Below are positions 16,176-23,756 of a DNA stretch of 37,507 nucleotides, piece after piece. Source of the stretch: Acidimicrobiia bacterium (lineage in GTDB: Bacteria; Actinomycetota; Acidimicrobiia; Acidimicrobiales; Bin134). Below the pieces are notes generated by a model, which worked only from the letters and a program-made list of their open reading frames with translations, was not told where the DNA came from and searched no databases. The translations under genes and the position numbers were made by a program. Within the stretch, counting starts at the first letter, position 1. Each line of letters opens with the position of its first letter. The stretch lies in the NCBI GenBank assembly GCA_022821445.1, contig JAJEDQ010000079.1:1-37507 (forward strand), given 5' to 3'.

Positions 16176-17435
16176 CTAGTGGCCGATGATCCGGTCGAAC
16201 TGGGCGGAAGGCTCTTCGATGGTGATGACCCGCATGGGACGATCGGTTGGCGCGTGAAGGCCGGGGCCGAAGGTGACCGGCCCGGCGGCCAGATCCTCGC
16301 CGTCAAATCGCCGGAGTTCGACGGCCACCGCCCCCGGGTCGACAGAGCCGGCCCGCTCCACTGCCCGGATATAGGCCTCAACTGCGTCGGCGCCAGTGAT
16401 GGCCCGCCCGTCTCTGGCAATGTGACCCTCGGTCGCGAAATAGTCGGCCAGTACTTGGCGAACCGCGGGGCTGGGATCGGGAGAATCGGTGTAGACCGAG
16501 GCGTACGAGAGCATGGTGAAATCGCCAACACCGGGAACATGACCGATCCAGAAGTCGCCGTCCATGGTGGAGTTGGCGAAAATGGGCTGGAGAATGCCAG
16601 CAGCCCGAACCGGGGCCAATATCTCCGGGGCCACGAGTCGAGTCCCGCAGAACACGATGGCCTCGGGACTGTTGTTGACCAGCCCAAAGAGCACGGGCTC
16701 GAGCAGACCAGGATCGGTGGGCTGATAGCGGTAGAAACCAGTCACCCGACCTCCAACGGCCTCGAATCCCAGCTTGAAGGCTTCGCATACGGCAACCGCT
16801 TCTGAACTGGTCTCGTCGATGATTGCCGCCGCGGCAGTGAACCCGCGATCAGCCATCAACGCAACCAAGTACTGAGCTTCAGTGCCCACTGGTGTGCCCA
16901 AAGAGAAGACGCGATCCCCCAGTTCCCCAGTCACCCATGAGGCGTCGGTGCCGCAGGGGCTGATCACCAGGGTCCCCGAACTCTCCAACTCCTTGAGGGC
17001 CGGTTCCGCATAAGCAGCATCGCAGGTCATCAAGACCATGTCGATGCCGTCCAGCAATAGCTGCTCGGCCCCCTTGTGCATCGCAGACAACTCGGTGTGG
17101 CTGTCGACGTGCCGCAGAACCACCGGCCGGCCCAGCAGGCCACCAGCCTCGTTCAGGGCGTCGATTCGAGTTTGGGCGGCCACTAGCGCGGGCTCGTCAT
17201 AAGCCGCCAAGAACCCGGTGGTTGCCATCAGGGCGCCGATCACGATGGCGTCTTCAGAGAGCGGCACCCCATCGGGAGTGGCAGTGGGCAACGCAGGCGT
17301 ATCTTCCACCTGTTCATCCTGTTCGCCCGCGATGGGCGCGGGGCTCACCACCGTGCCTTCGCTGAACAGGCCACACCCCGACAGCACCAACAGCACCACC
17401 ACCAGCAGCACCGGCCGAGCGCCGGGCAGACTCAT
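16176..17435 (-). CDS. LivK-like periplasmic/lipoprotein substrate-binding protein
   Basis: This 419-residue protein has a lipoprotein signal: a hydrophobic run VLLVVVLLVLSGC with the modified Cys at residue 21, followed by an acidic, Pro-rich linker. From about residue 55 it follows the type I periplasmic-binding fold of branched-chain amino acid ABC transporters and related sensors: IVIGALMATTGFLAAY, ALNEAGGLLGRPVVLRHVDS, EAIVFCGTRLVAPEILAPVR and ITGADAVEAYIRAVERAG. Start ATG 17435 overlaps the acyl-CoA dehydrogenase stop as TGATG; GTG 17438 is an alternative. No permease or ATPase gene is adjacent, so it is an orphan binding protein in an operon with acyl-CoA and hydrolase genes. The ligand may be an amino acid, a short-chain acid or an aromatic acid. 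Confidence 0.85.
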   Translation of the reverse strand: MSLPGARPVLLVVVLLVLSGCGLFSEGTVVSPAPIAGEQDEQVEDTPALPTATPDGVPLSEDAIVIGALMATTGFLAAYDEPALVAAQTRIDALNEAGGLLGRPVVLRHVDSHTELSAMHKGAEQLLLDGIDMVLMTCDAAYAEPALKELESSGTLVISPCGTDASWVTGELGDRVFSLGTPVGTEAQYLVALMADRGFTAAAAIIDETSSEAVAVCEAFKLGFEAVGGRVTGFYRYQPTDPGLLEPVLFGLVNNSPEAIVFCGTRLVAPEILAPVRAAGILQPIFANSTMDGDFWIGHVPGVGDFTMLSYASVYTDSPDPSPAVRQVLADYFATEGHIARDGRAITGADAVEAYIRAVERAGSVDPGAVAVELRRFDGEDLAAGPVTFGPGLHAPTDRPMRVITIEEPSAQFDRIIGH

Positions 17436-18643
17436 CACACCTTGAGGTCGCGGAATGGAATGCCCTTGTCGGCTCGCGGCTCGCGGGGCAGGCCGAGGAT
17501 GCGCTCACCGATCACGTTGCGCTGGATCTCCGGTGTGCCCCCACCGATCTTGTGGGCAAAATGGCCGACCATCTGCCACACCCAGCTGTCGTCGTTCAAC
17601 ATCCCCTCCGGCCCCAGCAGCTCCAAGGCGGTCTGGCTGGTGTCCCGAATGTGGTCGCCGGCGAGGATCTTGGTGATCGAGGCCTCCGGGCCAATCTCGG
17701 TGCCCTGGCTCAACGCGGTGTACACCCGCATGCCCAGGTAGCGGAGCACTTCTGATCTGATCCACGCTTCAGCCAGAGATTGGCGAACCGCCGGATCGCC
17801 GGTTTGGCCCTTGTGGCGAGCCAATTTCACCAGGGCGGGGACATCTACTCGGGACGATTGGGCGCCCACCGCGGCGCGTTCGCTGTTCAGGGTGGTCTGG
17901 GCCACCGCCCAGCCGTTGTTGACCTCGCCGATCACATTCTCGGCTGGGACCCGCACATCGTCGAAGAAGGTCTCATTGAACTCGGCCCCTCCGGTTATCT
18001 GGCGCAGCGGCCGGGGGTCCAAGCCCTCGGTGTCCATCTCCACGAAGAAATAGGTGAGCCCCTGGTGCTTGGGCACATCGGAATCGGTGCGGGCCAACAG
18101 GATGCCCCAGTCGGCCAGATGGGCGTAGGAGTTCCACACTTTCTGACCGTTGACCACGAACTCGTCGCCGTCTCGGACCGCTCGGGTCTGGAGTCCGGCC
18201 AAATCGGAGCCGGCGTTGGGCTCGCTGAAGAGCTGGGCGAACACCATCTCCCCTTGGCGGATCGGGTCCAAGAATCGCCTCTTCTGCTCGTTGGTGCCCC
18301 ACGCCATGAGCGTGGGAGCAGCCATGTCCAGCGCGGCCATGAAAATCGACATCACCACGCCGTAGGAACTCTGCTCCTCTTCGAAGATGATGGCCTCCAT
18401 GGTGGAGGCCTCCCGCCCCCCGTATTCCGTCGGCCAGTCCAGACAAGCCCACCCATCGGCGGCCAGACGGGCTTGCCAGGCCCGGGCCCGGCCGGCCATT
18501 TCTTCCTCCCGGCCCGCGTTTATGCCCGGATTGAACATTTCATTGAATGCCTCTGGCGACCCCTTGGCCGGCGCGTTGGCCTCCAGCCAAGCCCGGGCCT
18601 CAGCCCGAAACGCCGCTTCTGAGGGGGTGTCGCCGAAATCCAC
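17435..18643 (-). CDS. Acyl-CoA dehydrogenase (FadE-like)
   Basis: This 402-residue flavoenzyme of the acyl-CoA dehydrogenase family introduces a trans-2 double bond into acyl-CoA thioesters using FAD. The N-terminal helical domain (GDTPSEAAFRAEARAWLEAN) is followed by YGGREASTMEAIIFEEEQSS. The mid beta-domain has AQLFSEPNAGSDLAGLQT and NGQKVWNSYAHLADWG, and the C-terminus has GGGTPEIQRNVIGERILGLP, all in standard order. Start GTG 18643 has a TAACCT box 6 bases upstream, so it should begin its own transcript. The lipoprotein gene follows with a one-base overlap. Chain-length specificity is not readable. It is only distantly similar to the second family member at 30844. Confidence 0.92.
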   Translation of the reverse strand: MDFGDTPSEAAFRAEARAWLEANAPAKGSPEAFNEMFNPGINAGREEEMAGRARAWQARLAADGWACLDWPTEYGGREASTMEAIIFEEEQSSYGVVMSIFMAALDMAAPTLMAWGTNEQKRRFLDPIRQGEMVFAQLFSEPNAGSDLAGLQTRAVRDGDEFVVNGQKVWNSYAHLADWGILLARTDSDVPKHQGLTYFFVEMDTEGLDPRPLRQITGGAEFNETFFDDVRVPAENVIGEVNNGWAVAQTTLNSERAAVGAQSSRVDVPALVKLARHKGQTGDPAVRQSLAEAWIRSEVLRYLGMRVYTALSQGTEIGPEASITKILAGDHIRDTSQTALELLGPEGMLNDDSWVWQMVGHFAHKIGGGTPEIQRNVIGERILGLPREPRADKGIPFRDLKV

Positions 18644-18649
18644 GGGGAC

Positions 18650-18655
18650 AGGTTA
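18650..18655 (-). promoter_or_regulatory. -10 box TAACCT of acyl-CoA dehydrogenase 18643
   Basis: TANNNT hexamer 6 bases before GTG 18643 on the minus strand; leaderless spacing. It separates this two-gene unit from the MBL/VOC unit upstream, whose last stop is at 18681. Confidence 0.55.
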
Positions 18656-18680
18656 GGGGCGAACCATCACTTTGCACTGA

Positions 18681-19922
18681 TCAAGACTGCGCTGCTTCCA
18701 ATTCCTGCTCTACTCGGGCGATCTCACTCCGATACCACCCGGCCTCCTGGAAGTTGCGGAGACCGAATTGCTCCGCCATCGATTGAAGGGCAGCGAGCTT
18801 GGCAGAGAGCGCTCCAACGTGGGCAGCATCGACGGCCAGAACCATGTCGGCCAGGTGTAGGGCCTCGAGTACCTCACCGGCAGCCAGCCGTTCTTCTGAG
18901 CGGGCCGCCAGGGCATCGGCCCCGGCCAAGTCCACCACATCGGGGTAGGCCGCCTCGGGCTGGGTGGCATAGAGCTCAGCGGTGGACTGATAGGTGAACC
19001 AGCCGGCCAGCCCCTCCCAGATGGCCCGAACGCCCCAATCCACCCGACCGTAGGTCTCGTTCAAGGGAGAGTCGTCGGGCAGGCGGATCTCCCTCATGAG
19101 CGTGAAGGGGTCTTTGCCCTCGTTCATTCCGTCGATCACCTGGTCCCACACCCACTCCACCCCGTCGTGCATCCGGGTGAGCACCTCTTTGACCTCTTCT
19201 TGGCCCACCACCGGCTCGAAGTGCCCGGCCAGGGCGATCTCCGGCTCCAGGTCGCGAACCTCGCGCAGCGACTCCATGTATTGCTGAGCGTCGCGGTATG
19301 GCTCGCCCCGCAAGGTGAACAGGTTGGGGAAGGCGTCGATGATTGGGCCCCAAAGGTCGCCTACGAAGGCCGCCCGCAGTTCGGGAACCCACACAGTGAG
19401 CCCGTCGGGACCCTCCGCGCCGGGGGTGTGCATCACCTCAAAGGTGAGATCGCCCACTTCAAGGGTGTGGGAGCGGTCGACCACGATGTCGGCCTCTATC
19501 GGCGGAGTGGGCTCAACCCGACCGGATTCGGTGCGGAGGTTCATGGCCGCTCCCCACAAGATCTTGGCCCGATCCACCCGGAACTGGGTCAGCCGACGGT
19601 ACTGCTCATCGCGCTGAAGGCACAGCCGGTGAGCCACCACCTGTGCTCCTTCTCGCGACCAGAGCCGGTGGCCGCCGATGTGATCCTCGTGGGCGTGGGT
19701 GAGCACGATGTAGCGCACCGGGTTGCCGGGAGCGGCCGAAAGCTGGTGATGGAAGCGGCGGGCGTCGCCGGCCAGTCCGGCGTCGATCATCACGCTGCCC
19801 TCAGGGGTGGTCACCTTGTAGGCGTTGGCCGTGCCCTCCGCCATCCAAATCCGGTCGGCTACCTCGGTTGCTGTCTCAGGGCCGTCCCTCCCAATGAGCT
19901 CCGAGACCCGCTCGTCAGCCAT
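18681..19922 (-). CDS. MBL-fold metallo-hydrolase, alkylsulfatase-like
   Basis: This 413-residue protein has the metallo-beta-lactamase core in residues 20-250: MIDAGLAG, the zinc motif HAHEDHIGGH at 76-85, HTPGAEGPDGLTVWVP, AFVGDLWG and LAGHFEPVVG with later metal ligands. Residues 250-413 contain WVWDQVIDGMNEGKDPFTLM, GWFTYQSTAELYA and ALHLADMVLAVDAAHVGALS. These resemble the dimerisation and early C-terminal segments of SDS-hydrolase-type alkylsulfatases, but the SCP2-like sterol-carrier domain is missing. It probably hydrolyses a sulfate or other ester. Its start overlaps the VOC stop as TGATG, so the pair is co-translated. Confidence 0.82.
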   Translation of the reverse strand: MADERVSELIGRDGPETATEVADRIWMAEGTANAYKVTTPEGSVMIDAGLAGDARRFHHQLSAAPGNPVRYIVLTHAHEDHIGGHRLWSREGAQVVAHRLCLQRDEQYRRLTQFRVDRAKILWGAAMNLRTESGRVEPTPPIEADIVVDRSHTLEVGDLTFEVMHTPGAEGPDGLTVWVPELRAAFVGDLWGPIIDAFPNLFTLRGEPYRDAQQYMESLREVRDLEPEIALAGHFEPVVGQEEVKEVLTRMHDGVEWVWDQVIDGMNEGKDPFTLMREIRLPDDSPLNETYGRVDWGVRAIWEGLAGWFTYQSTAELYATQPEAAYPDVVDLAGADALAARSEERLAAGEVLEALHLADMVLAVDAAHVGALSAKLAALQSMAEQFGLRNFQEAGWYRSEIARVEQELEAAQS

Positions 19923-20392
19923 CAGTCCTCAACCCAGACCCAGCGGCCCGACGGCGCCGCCGCCCCCTCGGGCCGCTCCATGCACTGCACATCCAAATGG
20001 ATGGGCAGCAGATGGCGCACGTAGAAGGCGTGCACGGTCACGGTGGGCATTACCAGGTCGTTGTAGCGCTTGATCTCCACCCGGGGATCCTTCTCCTGCC
20101 AGGCATCACACTTGGCCAGGCACGTATCGACCTCTTCCCGGGTGTCGAACAGCAGGCCGAGATGATCGAACGGCGGCGGGGCCATGGGCTCCTTGTGCTC
20201 GGCCAGCAGGATGAACTGGCTGGTGGCCGGATCGGTGGACAGGAGCAGCGCGGTCTGCTTGAGGATTTGGGTGTCGGTGGCGGTCCAGCCGAAGACATCG
20301 CCATAGAACTCGCGCACCTCAGCCCGGTAGTCGTCGGTCAAGGCACCCAAGGGAAGCGTCAGTTCCATGTGGTTGAAGCGCATTTTGGCCAT
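19922..20392 (-). CDS. VOC/glyoxalase-fold protein
   Basis: The protein is 156 residues long. It opens MAKMRFNHMELTLPLGALTD and has YRAEVREFYGDVFGW, the usual strand-helix start of a vicinal-oxygen-chelate module. FDHLGLLFDTREEVDTCLAK follows at the beginning of the second half-module. Members include glyoxalases, dioxygenases and many enzymes of unknown reaction. ATG 20392 has a TACGCT box 5 bases upstream and is preferred; ATG 20383 is possible. The frame opens much further upstream, but that part is the antisense of the Pro-rich linker of the divergent gene. It leads a unit with the MBL hydrolase. The substrate and the metal ligands cannot be fixed by eye. Confidence 0.75.
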   Translation of the reverse strand: MAKMRFNHMELTLPLGALTDDYRAEVREFYGDVFGWTATDTQILKQTALLLSTDPATSQFILLAEHKEPMAPPPFDHLGLLFDTREEVDTCLAKCDAWQEKDPRVEIKRYNDLVMPTVTVHAFYVRHLLPIHLDVQCMERPEGAAAPSGRWVWVED

Positions 20393-20397
20393 GCCGC

Positions 20398-20403
20398 AGC
20401 GTA
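20398..20403 (-). promoter_or_regulatory. -10 box TACGCT of the VOC gene
   Basis: Minus-strand TANNNT hexamer 5 bases before ATG 20392. Its first two bases pair with the first two of the plus-strand box at 20402-20407, so the two promoters share the TA step at 20402-20403. Confidence 0.5.
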
Positions 20404-20407
20404 GCCT
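20402..20407 (+). promoter_or_regulatory. -10 box TAGCCT of the beta-lactamase-fold gene
   Basis: Plus-strand TANNNT hexamer 6 bases before ATG 20414. It overlaps the divergent box by two bases, so both promoters are unlikely to be open at once. Confidence 0.55.
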
Positions 20408-20413
20408 GACACG

Positions 20414-21841
20414 ATGATGCGATCTTCTGCCGCCCGGCTGTGCTGGGCGTTGTTGCTGGTTCTGGCGCTGCTGGCTGGCGCCTGCGGGAACGACGACGAA
20501 GGAACCACCGAACCAGCACCGGTGGCCACCACTACCGCCGAGGCCACCCCCGCCCCCACCCAGCCCCCTGCGCCTGAGGCCACACCCGAACCAGAACCCA
20601 CCCGTGAGCCAACCCCCGCGGCCACGTCGGCACCGACCCCAGATCCCGCACCCGAGGCCACCCCAAAACCAGAGCCAACTGCTGAGCCGACCCCCGAGTC
20701 CACGCCCGCTCCCGCACCCGAAACGCATCCGTCAGGGCTCGACATCGCCGCCATTGAAGCCGCAGCAGCCGACTGGATGGAGAAAGCCCGAATCCCCGGC
20801 ATGGTGCTCGCCGTAGCCCGGGGAGGCGACGAGCCTTGGACCTTCGCCTGGGGCGTGAGCGATCTCACCACCGAAGAACCCATCACACCGGGCGACTATG
20901 TCCGCATTGGCTCGGTGACCAAGCCGATCACCACCGTTGCGGTGCTGTCAATGGTGGATGAAGGCCTCGTCGACTTGGACACTCCGGTTACCGCCTATCT
21001 GGGCAACGACTGGTACGGCAGATACGAGCACGGCCCCCAAATCACCCTCCGGCATCTCATGGGACACACCACCGGGTTCGTGGAGTACGCCTTCGACCCG
21101 GGGTTCTTCGTGCTGGGCTCCGCCCGGCTGGGCGTGCCCATCGCCCCCGAGGAGATCGTGCGGTTCACCACCAACTACGGGCCGGTGGCCGAGTTCGAAA
21201 CCGAGTACAACTACAGCACCGCCGGACACGTCATCGCGGGGATGATCATCGAGGCGGTCACCGGCAATCCCGCCGACGTCGAGATCAGGTCCCGCGTGCT
21301 GGCGCCGCTGGGCTTGGAGAACACCTATCTGCCCCCCAATGAGCTTCCGCCCGTTCCTGTGATCGACAGCTACAACGGAGGGCTCCTGTACTCCGCGTTC
21401 ACATCGCTGACAAGAGTTCCCGACGGCGCCCGGTACAACTTCATGGGCAACGACTACCTCTCCACCGACGACTACCCCCAGGAGTTCTTGCAGACGGCCG
21501 GCTGGACAGGCGGAGGCATTGAGACCCTCATCGGCGACGTCCCGACGATGTTCCGGGGGCTGTTCACCGGAGGGCTGATAAGCGATGAGTCGCTGACTGA
21601 GATGACCTCTGCGGGGGTCAATCCCGGATACGGCCTCGGTGTGGGGATAGACGACGTCGGTGGCCTGCTGGCCTACAGCCACGGCGGCGGCACCCCGGCA
21701 TTCCGCACCCGCGCGCTCTACGTCCCCGAATTGGATCTGACGCTGGCCGCAACGGCCAACGTCTTGCCTCCCGACCCCGATATGGACGAGTTCATCGACG
21801 CCCTACTGCCAATCGTGATGGAGAGCTGGGGGCTCAACTAG
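20414..21841 (+). CDS. Beta-lactamase-family serine hydrolase, lipoprotein with Pro/Glu/Thr-rich stalk
   Basis: This 475-residue protein starts with a signal peptide (ALLLVLALLAGAC) whose lipid-modified Cys would be residue 24. It continues with a stalk of about 80 residues built from repeated PxPEPT/TPAPxP units. The catalytic domain from about residue 110 belongs to the class C beta-lactamase/D-aminopeptidase/esterase group. The S-x-x-K motif is SVTK with the nucleophile at S167, the Tyr motif is YNYST in EYNYSTAGHVIAG, and the third motif is YSHGGGTPAF. It is thus an extracytoplasmic, membrane-anchored hydrolase, more likely an esterase or peptidase than a true beta-lactamase. The acyl-CoA synthetase gene begins 2 bases after its stop. 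Confidence 0.9.
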   Translation: MMRSSAARLCWALLLVLALLAGACGNDDEGTTEPAPVATTTAEATPAPTQPPAPEATPEPEPTREPTPAATSAPTPDPAPEATPKPEPTAEPTPESTPAPAPETHPSGLDIAAIEAAAADWMEKARIPGMVLAVARGGDEPWTFAWGVSDLTTEEPITPGDYVRIGSVTKPITTVAVLSMVDEGLVDLDTPVTAYLGNDWYGRYEHGPQITLRHLMGHTTGFVEYAFDPGFFVLGSARLGVPIAPEEIVRFTTNYGPVAEFETEYNYSTAGHVIAGMIIEAVTGNPADVEIRSRVLAPLGLENTYLPPNELPPVPVIDSYNGGLLYSAFTSLTRVPDGARYNFMGNDYLSTDDYPQEFLQTAGWTGGGIETLIGDVPTMFRGLFTGGLISDESLTEMTSAGVNPGYGLGVGIDDVGGLLAYSHGGGTPAFRTRALYVPELDLTLAATANVLPPDPDMDEFIDALLPIVMESWGLN

Positions 21842-21843
21842 CT

Positions 21844-23532
21844 GTGAACCTGACCGCCTGGAACGACGCCGCCGACCAGCTCACCGCTCCAGGCGCGCCA
21901 TTCGCCTGGTCGATCCAAGAGGTCAACGGCATCCCCGTTCGGGTTTTCGACAACGCTCCCGGTTCGCTGCGGGACTTGTTCGCAGGGACCGCTGCCCACG
22001 GCGATGCCGACTATTTGGTCTACCGAGACGAGCGCATGTCGTACGCCGAAGCGCACCGCCAAGTGGGGGCCCTGGCCGCATGGTTGGCCGAGCACGGCGG
22101 GGTAGGTCCGGGCGACAGGGTGGCCATCTCCATGCGCAACTACCCCGAGTGGATTATCTCCTATTGGGCGGTGGTGTCGATGGGTGCGGTGGTAGTGGGC
22201 ATGAACGCTTGGTGGACTCCAGCGGAGATGGCCTACGGCCTCGACGACAGCGCGCCCAAAGTGCTGGTGATCGACGGCGAGCGCTGGGAGCGCCTGGCTT
22301 CACTCGACGACCGTCCAGAGATGCCGGTGCTGGTGACCCGGTGCGACGAGGAACTTCCACCCGAGGCAATCCGCTGGTCCGACACGGTGGCCGACCCCGA
22401 TCCCCCTGCTCTGCCCGGCGTGGCCATCGATCCCGACGACGACCTTTGCGTGTTCTACACCTCGGGAACCACCGGCTTTCCCAAGGGGGCGGTGATGACC
22501 CACCGGGCCGCGGTACACAACGTGATGAACATGGGCTTTTATTCGATGGCCCTGGGAATGATCAACCAAAAGGAGCCCATGGCCCCAGACCAACGTGATC
22601 AGCCGGCCGGACTGGTATGTGTGCCGCTATTCCACGTCACCGGGTGCAACTGCTACCTGCACCCCACCACCACCGTCGGCGGGAAGCTAGTGCTCATGTA
22701 TCGCTGGGACGCCACCGAGGCCCTCAAGCTCATCGACGCCGAGCGGCCCAGCACCCTGGCCGCAGTGCCGGCCATGTCCCGCGAGATCGTGCTGCACCCC
22801 GACTTCGACCGCTACGACACCACCAGCCTGGGCTCGCTGGGGGGCGGGGGCTCGCCGCTTCACCCCGATCTGGTGGACAAGATCTCCCGGTCGATCCCCA
22901 GCGGCAACCCCGGCACCGGCTACGGCCTGACCGAGACCAGCGGCGTGGTCACCATGAACATCGGGGCGATCTACAAGGGCAAGCCCACCACCGTGGGCCA
23001 GCCGCTGCCCACCGTCGAGGCCAAAGTGGTGGACGAAAGCGGCGTCGAGCTGCCAGCCGGCCAACCAGGTGAGCTGCTGGTGCGGTCCCCCATCGTCATC
23101 CGGGGATATCTCAACAAGCCGGAGGCCACCGCCGAGGCCATAACCGACGGCTGGCTGCACACCGGCGACATTGCGGTCATCGACGAGGACGGCTTCATCG
23201 CCATCGTGGACCGGGCCAAAGACCTGGTGATCCGAGGCGGCGAGAACATCGCCTGCGCCGAGGTGGAGAACGCCATATACCAGCACGACGCCGTGGCCGA
23301 GGCCATCGTGTTCGCGGTGCCCGACGAACGCCTCGGGGAGGTCCCCGGCACCGCCGTCGTACTGCGCCCCGGCCACCAGCTCGACGCCGACGGCCTCCGA
23401 GCCCACCTCGACAGCCTCATCGCCTCCCACAAGATCCCCGCCCACATCTGGTTCCAAGAAACCCCCCTCCCCCGCAACGCCTCCGGCAAATACCTAAAAC
23501 GCGAGGTTCGAGAGAACCTCCTCAACTCCTAA
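21844..23532 (+). CDS. Class I adenylate-forming acyl-CoA synthetase
   Basis: This 562-residue enzyme activates a carboxylic acid to acyl-AMP and then acyl-CoA. The AMP-binding signature YTSGTTGFPKGAVMTH is clear. It is followed by the GYGLTETSG motif, the hinge-region sequence WLHTGDIAVIDEDGFIAIVD with RAKDLVIRGGENI, and the C-terminal catalytic lysine in RNASGKYLKREVR. Start GTG 21844 is only 2 bases after the lipoprotein stop, so translation is probably coupled. Substrate chain length or aromaticity cannot be told by eye. It may supply CoA esters to the acyl-CoA dehydrogenases elsewhere in the window. Confidence 0.93.
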   Translation: MNLTAWNDAADQLTAPGAPFAWSIQEVNGIPVRVFDNAPGSLRDLFAGTAAHGDADYLVYRDERMSYAEAHRQVGALAAWLAEHGGVGPGDRVAISMRNYPEWIISYWAVVSMGAVVVGMNAWWTPAEMAYGLDDSAPKVLVIDGERWERLASLDDRPEMPVLVTRCDEELPPEAIRWSDTVADPDPPALPGVAIDPDDDLCVFYTSGTTGFPKGAVMTHRAAVHNVMNMGFYSMALGMINQKEPMAPDQRDQPAGLVCVPLFHVTGCNCYLHPTTTVGGKLVLMYRWDATEALKLIDAERPSTLAAVPAMSREIVLHPDFDRYDTTSLGSLGGGGSPLHPDLVDKISRSIPSGNPGTGYGLTETSGVVTMNIGAIYKGKPTTVGQPLPTVEAKVVDESGVELPAGQPGELLVRSPIVIRGYLNKPEATAEAITDGWLHTGDIAVIDEDGFIAIVDRAKDLVIRGGENIACAEVENAIYQHDAVAEAIVFAVPDERLGEVPGTAVVLRPGHQLDADGLRAHLDSLIASHKIPAHIWFQETPLPRNASGKYLKREVRENLLNS

Positions 23533-23584
23533 ATCCAAGGGCAGCGGAAGAACCCCTGTAGGGCCGGGGGGTGGCACCGAGACA

Positions 23585-23746
23585 ATGATGCGAGTAGGCG
23601 TGGTGGGGGGTGGCCCGGCTCAGGGCGCCCGCCTCCCGGACTCCATGGAGGACGGCGGGCTGGGCCGGGACAGGACCCGCCGCCACGCCGGTTCGCTCAC
23701 CAATCAGGGCCTGCCAACCAAGTGGATTCTCAACAAACTCCGGTAG
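23585..23746 (+). other. Possible short ORF with Rossmann-like N-terminus
   Basis: A 53-codon frame between the synthetase and the next amidohydrolase begins MMRVGVVGGGPAQGARLP, reminiscent of a dinucleotide-binding strand and loop. It then loses any recognisable pattern and ends in LPTKWILNKLR; its stop overlaps the next gene's -10 box. It could be a deletion remnant of an oxidoreductase or chance. The rest of the 224-base gap (23533-23756) shows nothing else. Confidence 0.2.
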
Positions 23747-23749
23747 CAT
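23744..23749 (+). promoter_or_regulatory. -10 box TAGCAT of amidohydrolase 23757
   Basis: TANNNT hexamer 7 bases before GTG 23757. It decides the start: the frame is open for 49 further codons upstream, but the promoter lies inside that stretch. Confidence 0.55.
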
Positions 23750-23756
23750 CGTCAAC

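Noticed and set aside
19925-20728. N-terminal extension of the VOC gene, rich in Gly and Val/Trp
   Set aside because: It is the antisense of the Pro-rich stalk of the divergent lipoprotein gene, and a promoter box sits right before ATG 20392.
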